From: Saccharicrinis aurantiacus
GTDB lineage: Bacteria; Bacteroidota; Bacteroidia; Bacteroidales; Marinilabiliaceae
NCBI RefSeq assembly: GCF_001660705.2
Contig: NZ_LYBV02000018.1
Location: 1 to 64,000 of the forward strand
Direction of reading: 5' to 3'
Length of the DNA: 64,000 nucleotides
Shown: piece after piece, positions 56,112 through 64,000 of the stretch
How the letters are laid out: each line of letters begins with the position of its first letter
Numbering within the stretch: the stretch's first letter is position 1
Program-made: the position numbers and the translations under genes
The notes under the pieces: generated by a model
What the model saw: only the letters and a program-made list of their open reading frames with translations
The model's database searches: none
Told to the model about the DNA's origin: nothing

Positions 56112-59100
56112 TTAGAATCCTACATTAATACCAACTGAGTAAGTGCGTTGCACGGGATAACCGTAACTTTGTGTTCCTGTGTTTTCAGACAAACTTTGCT
56201 CCGGGTCGAAATACTCTTTAACAGGAGACCAAGTAAGCAAGTTGGTACCATTTACAAATACTCGGCATGAAGCCAACCAATTTACATTAGTTAATACTGT
56301 TTTTTTAAGATCGTATCCGATTTGCAGATTTTTAAGACGGAAGTATTTCGCATTCTTTAAATAAAAATCTGATGGGTTTTCGCCAACGGTATTATTTCCG
56401 CCATTGGGATTATTGGTTTGCGATACACGAGGGAATAATGCATTTGGGTTATCTGGAGTCCAATAATCTAACTGATATTCGTAAGTACGACGCTTGGCTT
56501 CAACAATCATAAAATTATCAAAGGCTACGTATCTATCGCCAGCACCTTGGAATAATCCGTTCATAAACCACCCTTTATACCCTAAATTAAAGTCGATACC
56601 ATAATTAGAACGCGGCATACTTGGTGAGCCAATTAATCGTTTATCTTGCTCATCAATTTTACCATCGCCATTGGTGTCTTCGTAAATCATATCTCCACCT
56701 TGTGTTGACGTAGATCCTAGTAAACGAGGATTGTTTAAAATGTCATCCGACGTTTGCGTTAAACCATTGGTTTGATATACGGCTTCGTCGCCCCAATAAT
56801 CGGTTCTGTTAACCTCAGTTAAATAAGGATTCATTGCGGTAGCCTCATCCTCATCATCTTTTTGCTCCCATAACTGATTAAAATAAGCATAATTAACACC
56901 TAGCTCGTATTTAAAAGCGCCGGCATTTCCTTTATATCGTAAGGATAATTCAAACCCTGCTCTACGCTGTGCTGAATTCGACTTAATTTGTGGCAACTCT
57001 TTACCTAAAGGTTGGGTATATACGTTTTTAGGACTTTGCAAGAAACCTGTAGTTCGGTAATAAAAATATTCGGCAGTACCACTTAACTTATTACCCAATG
57101 TTGAGAAATCTAAACCATAGTTTAACGATGTTCTTTCGTACCAAGTTAGTTCAGCAGGATTCACCAAATTACCTTCAGAGTAGCCGTTAACTAATGTGTT
57201 ATCGATATTATAAGCGCTTGATTCTAGATTATAAACCGGAATGTACCCAAAACGATTTACCCCTTCGGTTACTCCTGTTACACCATACGAAGCACGTAAC
57301 TTTAAAGAGTTGATGATATTCTTGTCATCCAGGTTATCCATCCAACCTTCTTCTGAAATATTCCAAGCTACAGAAGCTGCCGGGAAAAAGCCCCATCGTT
57401 GGTCTTCGGCAAAATTATCGTTCCCATCGTAACGTCCACTGAACTCAGCAATATACTTGTAGTTATAATCGTATTTAGCTCTAATTACATAACCCGCATT
57501 GGCTCCTTCAGTTTCATTACCTGTATTATCTCGTCCATCTAAAGGACCTGCGAATAGCTGATCGACAGCGCTCGATAAATAATTTCTTCGTGAAGCTTCC
57601 ATTGTTTCACCACCACTGGTGGTTTGGTTGTATACAAAAGTTCCTTCGATACCATGCTTACCAAAAGTGCGAGAGTAGTTTACGCTAGACTCAACATACA
57701 TACGCTTTTTGTAATAAGCACTTTGTGCCAACTCGGGCGGAGGTTGTACCATTAATGATCCATCAGGCATATATAATGGTGTGTTTACTGACCATTTTTT
57801 CTCCCAACCATCACCATCTCTATAATTACCCATAACGCCAACTTTTAAACCTTTAACCCACGGTAAAGACCAATTGGCAAATGCCTGAACATTTATGAAT
57901 TTATCGCGCGTTCTGTTGTAACCAGACTCAGGACTAATAATGGCTAAAGGATGATCGCCATTACCTCCACCGGCAAGCGTTCCATCAAGGTTATAAGCCC
58001 TATACATTGGGTTGGTGTTCTGATTTATGGCACGCCAAATAGAATACATTCCGGCCGATGGCTCTTCGTAGTTTTCAATGCTAGCGTTGATATTTACACC
58101 AACCTCTAAACCTATTTCATCAAAGTTGGTAGTCATGTTACTACGCACATTAAAACGATCGTAGTTTACCACATCCTCTTTTAAAATACCTCCTTGATCA
58201 ATGTATCCTAACGAAACGAAGTAATTGGTTCTTTTATCACCTCCTGTTAAAGATAAATTATGGCGTTGCTGAGGCGCAAAATTCTTAAGCGTCATTTCTG
58301 GCCAATTATTATCGGGATAAGTATCTAAATCTTTATGATTTTTAATAATATCCAATTCTTCCTCGGTATAAACCGCATTGGCACCATCGCCATCGTAATA
58401 AGCTGCTTGGTTTTGCAACATGGCATACTTATACGAATTCATCATATCAGGTAATATGGTAGGCTCGCTCCATTGGTGGTTGTACGAATAATTTACATTG
58501 ATTTTTCCTTCTTCACCTCTTTTAGTAGTTACCAAAACAATACCGTTACCTGCACGAGATCCGAATACGGCTGTTGCCGATGCATCTTTCAAGAAAGAGA
58601 TACTTTCGATATCATCAGAGTTGATGGCATTAAAATCTTGCTCCTCGGTAATTACTCCATCAATAACATATAAGGGTTTTCCGCCACCACGTATAGAGAT
58701 TGAAGGTGTACTACCTGGTCCTCCTCCATTGTTCTGCACTACTAAACCGGGCACTTGTCCCTGTAAAGACTCACCCGCATTCATAAAAGGTGTATTTTCT
58801 AACTGCTCAGCTTTCATGGTTGAAATAGCACCTACCGCTTTACGCTTAGTAGTAGTACCATAACCAATAGCAACAACCTCATCTAACCCAATGGCATCAC
58901 TTTTTAAGGTGATATTCATGGTAGTCTCGTTACCCACTGCCGCTTCTTGTGTTGCCATTCCAACAAAAGAAAATACCAATACATCAGATGACTTTACATT
59001 GGATAAGGTATAAACGCCATCCATATTAGTAATAGTACCAGTAGTTGTTCCTTTTATAGCAACAGAAGCACCAGGCACTGTCATCCCTGTTTCATCAACA

Positions 59101-59498
59101 ATTTTACCAGTAATGGTTTTTGTTTCTTCCTGGATGTTTTGGCTAAAAATTAAAACATTTTTGTCTTCGATACGGTAATTCACCTGCTCTCCCTCCAATG
59201 CCTTATTAAGCACTTCATCAACAGTGGCGTCCTCCATTTTAATGGTATGGCGCTTGTTTGTATTTAAATCGTCGGTTTTAAAAAAGAAACCAAAATCACT
59301 AGAGTTTTCAATTTCTCTGAATACCTGAATAATAGACGCATCCTCAACATCGATATTGAGTCGAGCATTCTGACTGTAAGAACTTGCTGAAGCCATTACA
59401 GTAAATGTTATCATCAGAAACAAGGATAGTTTCATAACACGAATAGTTTTTTTAGACAAGAGTTGCAACATACCCTTGCCATGTAAGTTTTGTTTCAT
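56112..59498 (-). CDS. SusC/RagA TonB-dependent transporter with STN domain
   Basis: The 1128-aa protein has a late signal helix (MKLSLFLMITFTVMASASSYSQ). An STN domain at ~45-115 (ARLNIDVEDASIIQVFREIE), a carboxypeptidase-like domain at ~125-205 (TGKIVDETGMTVPGASVAIKGT), the plug (YGTTTKRKAVGAISTMKAEQL) and the barrel ending SVGINVGF follow. The STN domain shows that it signals through the FecR-type anti-sigma factor next door. It imports oligosaccharides with SusD. I took the start at 59498; the Met at residue 22 of that frame is an alternative. Confidence 0.95.
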   Translation of the reverse strand: MKQNLHGKGMLQLLSKKTIRVMKLSLFLMITFTVMASASSYSQNARLNIDVEDASIIQVFREIENSSDFGFFFKTDDLNTNKRHTIKMEDATVDEVLNKALEGEQVNYRIEDKNVLIFSQNIQEETKTITGKIVDETGMTVPGASVAIKGTTTGTITNMDGVYTLSNVKSSDVLVFSFVGMATQEAAVGNETTMNITLKSDAIGLDEVVAIGYGTTTKRKAVGAISTMKAEQLENTPFMNAGESLQGQVPGLVVQNNGGGPGSTPSISIRGGGKPLYVIDGVITEEQDFNAINSDDIESISFLKDASATAVFGSRAGNGIVLVTTKRGEEGKINVNYSYNHQWSEPTILPDMMNSYKYAMLQNQAAYYDGDGANAVYTEEELDIIKNHKDLDTYPDNNWPEMTLKNFAPQQRHNLSLTGGDKRTNYFVSLGYIDQGGILKEDVVNYDRFNVRSNMTTNFDEIGLEVGVNINASIENYEEPSAGMYSIWRAINQNTNPMYRAYNLDGTLAGGGNGDHPLAIISPESGYNRTRDKFINVQAFANWSLPWVKGLKVGVMGNYRDGDGWEKKWSVNTPLYMPDGSLMVQPPPELAQSAYYKKRMYVESSVNYSRTFGKHGIEGTFVYNQTTSGGETMEASRRNYLSSAVDQLFAGPLDGRDNTGNETEGANAGYVIRAKYDYNYKYIAEFSGRYDGNDNFAEDQRWGFFPAASVAWNISEEGWMDNLDDKNIINSLKLRASYGVTGVTEGVNRFGYIPVYNLESSAYNIDNTLVNGYSEGNLVNPAELTWYERTSLNYGLDFSTLGNKLSGTAEYFYYRTTGFLQSPKNVYTQPLGKELPQIKSNSAQRRAGFELSLRYKGNAGAFKYELGVNYAYFNQLWEQKDDEDEATAMNPYLTEVNRTDYWGDEAVYQTNGLTQTSDDILNNPRLLGSTSTQGGDMIYEDTNGDGKIDEQDKRLIGSPSMPRSNYGIDFNLGYKGWFMNGLFQGAGDRYVAFDNFMIVEAKRRTYEYQLDYWTPDNPNALFPRVSQTNNPNGGNNTVGENPSDFYLKNAKYFRLKNLQIGYDLKKTVLTNVNWLASCRVFVNGTNLLTWSPVKEYFDPEQSLSENTGTQSYGYPVQRTYSVGINVGF

Positions 59499-59529
59499 AA
59501 ATTTGTGATGTAAACGTTAAACAATAGAC

Positions 59530-59600
59530 TCCGGCTGCCACCGGATTCAAAAATTTTTCTTTACAAAGTGCGCTGCTCCAACGGTGCACTTTTTGTTTAA
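59530..59600 (-). promoter_or_regulatory. Hairpins between FecR and SusC genes
   Basis: Reading on the minus strand, AAAGTGC/GCACTTT (about 59565-59592) form a stem. Then comes TCCGG-TGGCAG-CCGGA (about 59530-59546), a GC-rich stem in AT-rich DNA. They could stabilise or reduce readthrough so that susC is expressed at a different level from fecR. No clear TAnnTTTG promoter is seen. Confidence 0.35.
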
Positions 59601-59634
59601 AACAGGCTTAAATTTCAATCACCTCCAAGTGATA

Positions 59635-60612
59635 TTAATTACCTATAGCCATAATAATTACTTCTTCTTTTCCTTCTGCCGTAGTTTCTATTTTAAAATT
59701 AATATTTGATGTTTTCTTAAATATTTCTAGTACTTGCTTTACTGTGGTAGGTCGTTTTAGCATACAGCTATATTTGGTTTTTGCCAAAGCTTTATCGGCA
59801 ATATGTATATCTACATCGTACCACTTTTCTAACTCGCTACAAATAGTACCCAAGGTTTTATCGATGAAAGCAAACTTGCCCTCCTTCCAAGCAGTAACGG
59901 CATCAATGTCTGCCTCTTTTATCCACATTTTATTTTTCGCTTTGTGGTAAAAAGCAATTTGTCCGGGTACAATTGCTTTCATAGCTTGTCCATTCACATC
60001 AAATAAATCAATACTTCCTTCAAGCAATGTAGTTTTAACTAAACTATTCACGCCATAAGCCGATACGTTAAACTGAGTACCTAAATCTTCGATAGTGACA
60101 CCACCAGCATTCACTATAAATGCTCTATCAGGATTGTGTATTACATTAAAAAAAGCTTCACCATCGAGATTGGCTGTTACTTCTTTGTTGCTTTCATATA
60201 CTTCTATTTTAGAATCGGAGTTTAACCAAATACTAGTGCCATCCGCCAAAGTAAATTCTGTTACACCGCCTTTTTGAGATTGATAAGTATAATTAGGTGC
60301 CTTATTAAAAAGCCCAATGGAATATTGAAAGAGAATACTTATACCAATGGCCAAAACAAAAACTGCAGCATATTTTACAAAGGCTTGTAAACTAAGTTTA
60401 GTTGCACCATGTGTAGCAGACCAGAACTTATTAAATGCTTCTTGCTTATGCTTTTTACTAGCCTGCTTTGTTTGAATATTGCTTAAAGTCCATAATGCTT
60501 GTGCATCAATAAACTCTTCTTTGGCCTCTTCATTATTTTGCAATTCAGTAAAAAACGCTTTACGCTCTTCATCGTTTGCCTTGCGGGATAATATTTTAAA
60601 ATAATCTTTCAA
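59635..60612 (-). CDS. FecR-family anti-sigma factor
   Basis: The 325-aa protein starts at a TTG codon (60612-60610) preceded by GGAAA; there is no in-frame ATG before a stop. It has a cytoplasmic N-terminal helix region (~1-75), a transmembrane helix at ~82-100 (AVFVLAIGISILFQYSIG), and the FecR beta-domain (TEFTLADGTSIWLNSDSKIEVY), ending with a DUF4974 region (FAFIDKTLGTICSELEKWYDVDI). It transmits the STN signal of SusC to an ECF sigma factor. No such sigma gene is adjacent, which is unusual. Confidence 0.93.
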   Translation of the reverse strand: MKDYFKILSRKANDEERKAFFTELQNNEEAKEEFIDAQALWTLSNIQTKQASKKHKQEAFNKFWSATHGATKLSLQAFVKYAAVFVLAIGISILFQYSIGLFNKAPNYTYQSQKGGVTEFTLADGTSIWLNSDSKIEVYESNKEVTANLDGEAFFNVIHNPDRAFIVNAGGVTIEDLGTQFNVSAYGVNSLVKTTLLEGSIDLFDVNGQAMKAIVPGQIAFYHKAKNKMWIKEADIDAVTAWKEGKFAFIDKTLGTICSELEKWYDVDIHIADKALAKTKYSCMLKRPTTVKQVLEIFKKTSNINFKIETTAEGKEEVIIMAIGN

Positions 60613-61049
60613 TTCACTTTCCTTTTGTGGTTACCTATACTAAACACGCAAGTATGTGAATACCCTATAAAAAAAAGCAATAAATGTTAATTTTACATTG
60701 CAACAATCACATAAGATACATCTAAACAACTACTTATAACTAATATTTATAAATGAAAAAGTATTAGGCATACTCCTTTAAGCAATACATATCTTTTTTT
60801 TTATTGAAATATACATGCAAGGCTTACGTAAGAGGATAGAATGTGCTTGAAGTAAATAATGTAATTGGTTCAATATCTAGGTCTAATACCAAAAACATCA
60901 TCAAATGATTGGTATAATAAGCATTTTAGAGATAATTAATTGGCCATTTTATATTTTGGCTCGATAAGGAAACTGGTGCAAAACTCACAAAGCTTTAAGT
61001 AAACAAGTTTAGCCACTTATAAAAATCGAACAAAAGAGTTTCCCTTTAA
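60613..61049. other. Spacer without an ECF sigma gene
   Basis: The 437 bp between FecR and the HAD gene are AT-rich and hold no gene or sigma-factor remnant that I can see. ATACCA...TGGTAT (about 60890-60917) is a weak hairpin; a similar sequence (ATACCAAAAACATCA) occurs at about 48971. Confidence 0.55.
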
Positions 61050-61757
61050 TTAACCCGATATACCTAAATACGTAAAAAGATCAGTGATAGTTTCTAACTC
61101 AGTATACTTATTACTTAAACCACCTAAGTCATCAACATGCTCATGAATCCATGTTGTATGAAAAGGAATATGAATGGCATCACAGCCTAATTCTAAGGGT
61201 GGTATTATATCCGATTTTAAAGAGTTCCCAATCATTAAAAATTCATTGGCCTCAATGTCTAAATGGGCAAGTAACTTACGGTAATTGACTAGGCCTTTAT
61301 CACTCATCACTTCAACATGATGAAAATATTCTTCGAGCCCTGAACGCATTAACTTACGTTCCTGATCGAGTAAATCACCTTTGGTAGCAACTATCAACTT
61401 ATATCCGTTAGCACTTAGTTTCTGTAAAACTTGCTCAACATTGGGCAATAACTCAACGGGCTTATCTAAGAACTCCTTACCCAAAGTTAGCATATTTTCA
61501 AGGTGAACGCCTTTTAATTTTCCATTACTTATTATATGTGCTGTTTCTATCATAGAAAGCATAAAACCCTTAATGCCATAGCCGTATAAATTTAGGTTGG
61601 CAATTTCTATTTCAAATAAACGGTTTATTGCTTGCTCATCGGGTAGATATTCTGCCATTAACTTGGCAAAATCTGCCTCTATCTCACGAAAGTAAGTTTC
61701 GTTAATCCATAAGGTATCGTCAGCATCAAAACCTATAACTTTATATTGCTTTTTCAT
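61050..61757 (-). CDS. HAD-family hydrolase
   Basis: The 235-aa cytoplasmic protein has motif I as GFDADDTLWINE (nucleophile Asp in DADDT), motif II near VATKGD, and motif IV as MIGNSLKSDI. A helical cap lies between I and II. Phosphoglycolate or sugar-phosphate phosphatase activity is possible. The gene is 42 bp after galM and may be co-transcribed, so a role in handling a sugar phosphate is plausible. Confidence 0.88.
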   Translation of the reverse strand: MKKQYKVIGFDADDTLWINETYFREIEADFAKLMAEYLPDEQAINRLFEIEIANLNLYGYGIKGFMLSMIETAHIISNGKLKGVHLENMLTLGKEFLDKPVELLPNVEQVLQKLSANGYKLIVATKGDLLDQERKLMRSGLEEYFHHVEVMSDKGLVNYRKLLAHLDIEANEFLMIGNSLKSDIIPPLELGCDAIHIPFHTTWIHEHVDDLGGLSNKYTELETITDLFTYLGISG

Positions 61758-61798
61758 TTATTTAAATAGCTTCATATTAAAAAAACCTAAGCACAATA

Positions 61799-62920
61799 TT
61801 AATGCTTAGCTACACTAAATCTGTAAATAGTTTTTGAGTTAAAGTTTTCGCCTGGTTGCAAAATTGTATTCGGAAACTGAGGCTGATTAGGACTATCAGC
61901 ATAATGCTGTGTTTCTAAACAAACTCCCTCTCGCTTATTGAGTGGCTTGCCAAACTTACCCATATCAGAACCATTCATAAAATTACCAGTATATAGCTGA
62001 ATGCCTGGTTCTGTTGTATAAACATCCATTACTCTGCCTGAAGTAGGATCGTATAAAATAGCTGCGTGCGATAATAATTCCTCATCTTTATTTAGCACAA
62101 AGTTTATATCATAACCATTACCCAGTTTTAACTGTTCAAAATCATCGTTTATGCGAGCACCAAGAGGCAATGATGATTTAAAATTGTAAGGTGTACCTTC
62201 AACATTATCCAATTCTCCTGTAGGTATCTGTGTACTATCGAGAGGAGTATAATAATCGGCATTAACATACAAGTGATGATCAAGTATGGTTCCACTAGCC
62301 TCACCTCCTAGGTTAAAGAAGGCATGATTGGATAAGTTAATTGGCGTAGCTTTATCGGTACTTGCTTTATAGACTATAATTAATTCATTATCGTCACTAA
62401 GACTGAAGGATACATAAAGCTGCAAGTTTCCAGGATAACCTTGTTCACCATCAACCGATAAGTATGAAAATACCACTTCTGTAGTGCTTACTTTGGCAAC
62501 ATCCCAAACTTGCTTAAACAAACCTTCACTCCCACCATGTATGCTATTTACACCGTTATTTATGGGTAATTGGTATTGTACTGAGTCTAATATAAACTGA
62601 CCTTTGGCAATTCTATTGGCATAACGTCCTACTGTATTCCCATAATAAGGGCCATTTGCCTCTAAATAAGCATCACCAGTTGCAAAACCAGTATTTACAT
62701 CATCAAACTTACCATTCTTATCGGGCATCCAAATTGAAACAATACGTGCTCCAAAATTAGTAAGCTGTATGGTGCTGCCTTTAGAGTTTTTAAGAGTGAA
62801 TAGCTCTATACTTTTTCCATCCAACTCAGTTTTAAAATCAGCCTCTCTAAGAATTTCATAGCTACCATTTTCACATCCTAATAAGGCAATAAGCGCAGCT
62901 AATACTAAAATTATTTTCAT
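61799..62920 (-). CDS. galM: Aldose 1-epimerase (galactose mutarotase), lipoprotein
   Basis: The 373-aa protein begins with a lipoprotein signal (IALLGC, Cys16), so it acts in the periplasm or on a membrane surface. Family motifs are TNFGARIVSIWMPD near the start, NLSNHAFFNLGG with the catalytic His, and CLETQHYADSPNQPQFPNT with the catalytic Glu. It interconverts alpha- and beta-galactose, which fits the galactan-degrading setting. Operon partner: the HAD hydrolase. Confidence 0.93.
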   Translation of the reverse strand: MKIILVLAALIALLGCENGSYEILREADFKTELDGKSIELFTLKNSKGSTIQLTNFGARIVSIWMPDKNGKFDDVNTGFATGDAYLEANGPYYGNTVGRYANRIAKGQFILDSVQYQLPINNGVNSIHGGSEGLFKQVWDVAKVSTTEVVFSYLSVDGEQGYPGNLQLYVSFSLSDDNELIIVYKASTDKATPINLSNHAFFNLGGEASGTILDHHLYVNADYYTPLDSTQIPTGELDNVEGTPYNFKSSLPLGARINDDFEQLKLGNGYDINFVLNKDEELLSHAAILYDPTSGRVMDVYTTEPGIQLYTGNFMNGSDMGKFGKPLNKREGVCLETQHYADSPNQPQFPNTILQPGENFNSKTIYRFSVAKH

Positions 62921-63116
62921 TTCAATACTTATTTTATGATAAATTAAAATTTACGTAACAATAAAAAACACAACATCAAATACTAATATTAAGTTGATAA
63001 GTAAACCTCTACTATCTCTTTAATTAAATTAGATATTATTTACAATTAAAAATCAGATAACAATATTACTGCTTTTTTTTCTGTGATAAAACCTAACATA
63101 ATTATTAGGATAATAT

Positions 63117-63147
63117 ATTGTGGAAATATAAAATAGTATTATGTTTG
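63117..63147 (+). promoter_or_regulatory. Candidate promoter of the PAS sensor gene
   Basis: ATTG (63117-63120) is followed after 19 bp by TATGTTTG (63140-63147). The leader would be about 145 nt. No other gene is seen between 62921 and 63297. Confidence 0.5.
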
Positions 63148-63297
63148 CAAACCTTTCTGTAAGCTATTGGTTTTAATATGGTAAGATTTGTAGCCCCCAA
63201 AACCAATAAAGCTAATGGGGATGAAAAATACTTTGAACGTAAAAAATTAAGATAACAGAGCGTACTTGATTGATTCATTAATAATAAATTGATTGAA

Positions 63298-64000
63298 ATG
63301 ACTATTGAGAAACCAGAAAATCAACATATAATTGACTTACTTGATAATGGGTATGTTTGTTTTTCAATAGTTAACAAAGATCCTATTAACCTTAGAATTA
63401 AGCAACTTAATCAATTTGCAATTAAGATTTTAGGGCTTTCTGAAAAGGATATTTATAATATTTCCTTTAAAGATTTGGCTCCTGAGTGTTATGAGTCTAT
63501 CCATTATAATTTTAATATATTACTACAATCAAAAACAACAATTCGATTTATCACAACGGTTTTTAGCAAAAATATAACACTCTCAATAAAAGCCACATAT
63601 ACAAACCGCAACGAAATTACTTGTATATTTTATGATATAAGTGAGCAGCTAAATTATGAACAACGCCTTCAGGAACAAAATGAAGAAATTCAAACTCAAA
63701 ACGAAGAATTAGCTGCTACTAATGAGGAGTTAATACAAAGCTCTGAAAACTTATTTGAGACCAATAATATATTAGCAAAAAATGAACAAGAGTTAAAACA
63801 AATAAACGGAATGATTCAGTCGGTATTAAACCATATACCTGCTGCGGTGTTCTGGAAGAACACTGAATCTATTTATTTAGGTTGTAATATAGTATTTGCA
63901 AGAGATGCGGGTTATAACGATCCTTCTGATATTATTGGTAAAACAGATGCTGATTTTTTTTCTAAGTCTGATGTAGAACTCTATTATGCAGATGATAAAG
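63298..64000 (+). CDS. PAS-domain sensor protein, truncated by the window edge
   Basis: From the ATG at 63298 the frame stays open to the end (234 codons visible). It opens with a PAS-like domain (DLLDNGYVCFSIVNKD ... IRFITTVFSKNITLSIKA ... ITCIFYDIS), then a coiled coil of Glu/Gln/Asn repeats (QEQNEEIQTQNEELAATNEEL), and begins a second PAS domain (MIQSVLNHIPAAVFWKN). This is the usual front of a PAS sensor histidine kinase, but the kinase part is outside the window. No signal peptide is seen, so sensing is probably cytoplasmic. Confidence 0.8.
   Translation, partial: MTIEKPENQHIIDLLDNGYVCFSIVNKDPINLRIKQLNQFAIKILGLSEKDIYNISFKDLAPECYESIHYNFNILLQSKTTIRFITTVFSKNITLSIKATYTNRNEITCIFYDISEQLNYEQRLQEQNEEIQTQNEELAATNEELIQSSENLFETNNILAKNEQELKQINGMIQSVLNHIPAAVFWKNTESIYLGCNIVFARDAGYNDPSDIIGKTDADFFSKSDVELYYADDK

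Noticed and set aside
60613-61049. Hidden ECF sigma factor gene before FecR
   Set aside because: No open frame of suitable length or sigma-2/sigma-4 motif is visible on either strand.

Overview
The window looks like a chromosomal segment of a marine, algal-polysaccharide-degrading member of the Bacteroidota. I suspect the Bacteroidales/Marinilabiliales side rather than Flavobacteriia, but that is inference. The evidence is AT-rich DNA, a SusC/SusD pair with an STN-containing SusC and a FecR anti-sigma factor, type IX secretion (Por) C-terminal sorting domains on several secreted proteins, many lipoproteins, and promoter candidates that fit the Bacteroidota consensus (about TTTG, 18-21 bp, TAnnTTTG).

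Layout. 0-3.5 kb: two tandem secreted beta-helix proteins that resemble GH82 iota-carrageenases. 3.7-6.4 kb: an SGNH-type lipoprotein and a FadL/OMPP1 porin. 6.7-11.9 kb: a threonine operon (thrA, an ApgM-like gene probably acting as homoserine kinase, thrC) with a ~300-nt leader. 12.3-18.9 kb: housekeeping and envelope genes (Usp, asnB, truA, a META-domain lipoprotein). 18.9-20.3 kb: a gene-poor stretch with a 21-bp tandem array. 20.3-26.7 kb: a large alpha-2-macroglobulin-like protein with an internal TonB-C domain, plus two small envelope proteins. 26.9-40.1 kb: one long minus-strand operon for a red-algal galactan: two GH16 enzymes each split by an F5/8C-like domain, an S1 sulfatase, a GH3, and four GH117-containing proteins, one of them a two-propeller fusion. 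A TPR/HTH regulator is transcribed divergently from it. 41.8-45 kb: small accessory genes separated by related intergenic repeats. 45.3-47.8 kb: a secreted beta-helix protein. 47.9-53.5 kb: a segment bounded by an inverted pair of palindromic ~140-bp repeats, holding a broken DUF6261-like gene, an RloA/RloB (AbiL-like) defence pair and a GH36/GH31-like TIM-barrel lipoprotein. 53.8-60.6 kb: SusC/SusD/lipoprotein/FecR. 61-63 kb: a HAD phosphatase and a galactose mutarotase lipoprotein. The right edge cuts a PAS-domain sensor.

How the parts may work together (inference). GH16 endo-enzymes cut a sulfated galactan. The sulfatase removes sulfate. GH117 enzymes release 3,6-anhydrogalactose from oligosaccharide ends. 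The GH3, the GH36-like enzyme and GalM process the galactose part. SusC/SusD import oligosaccharides under FecR control. The TPR/HTH protein is the likely local regulator. The GH82-like pair would widen the range towards carrageenan-type chains.

The strongest candidates for something undescribed are the GH16 enzymes with a nested carbohydrate-binding-like domain beside a four-fold GH117 expansion, the GH82-like pair that keeps three of four recalled active-site positions, the A2M/TonB-C fusion, the covarying palindromic repeats around the defence pair, and the exact 21-bp array. All family calls come from reading motifs; no database search was possible.
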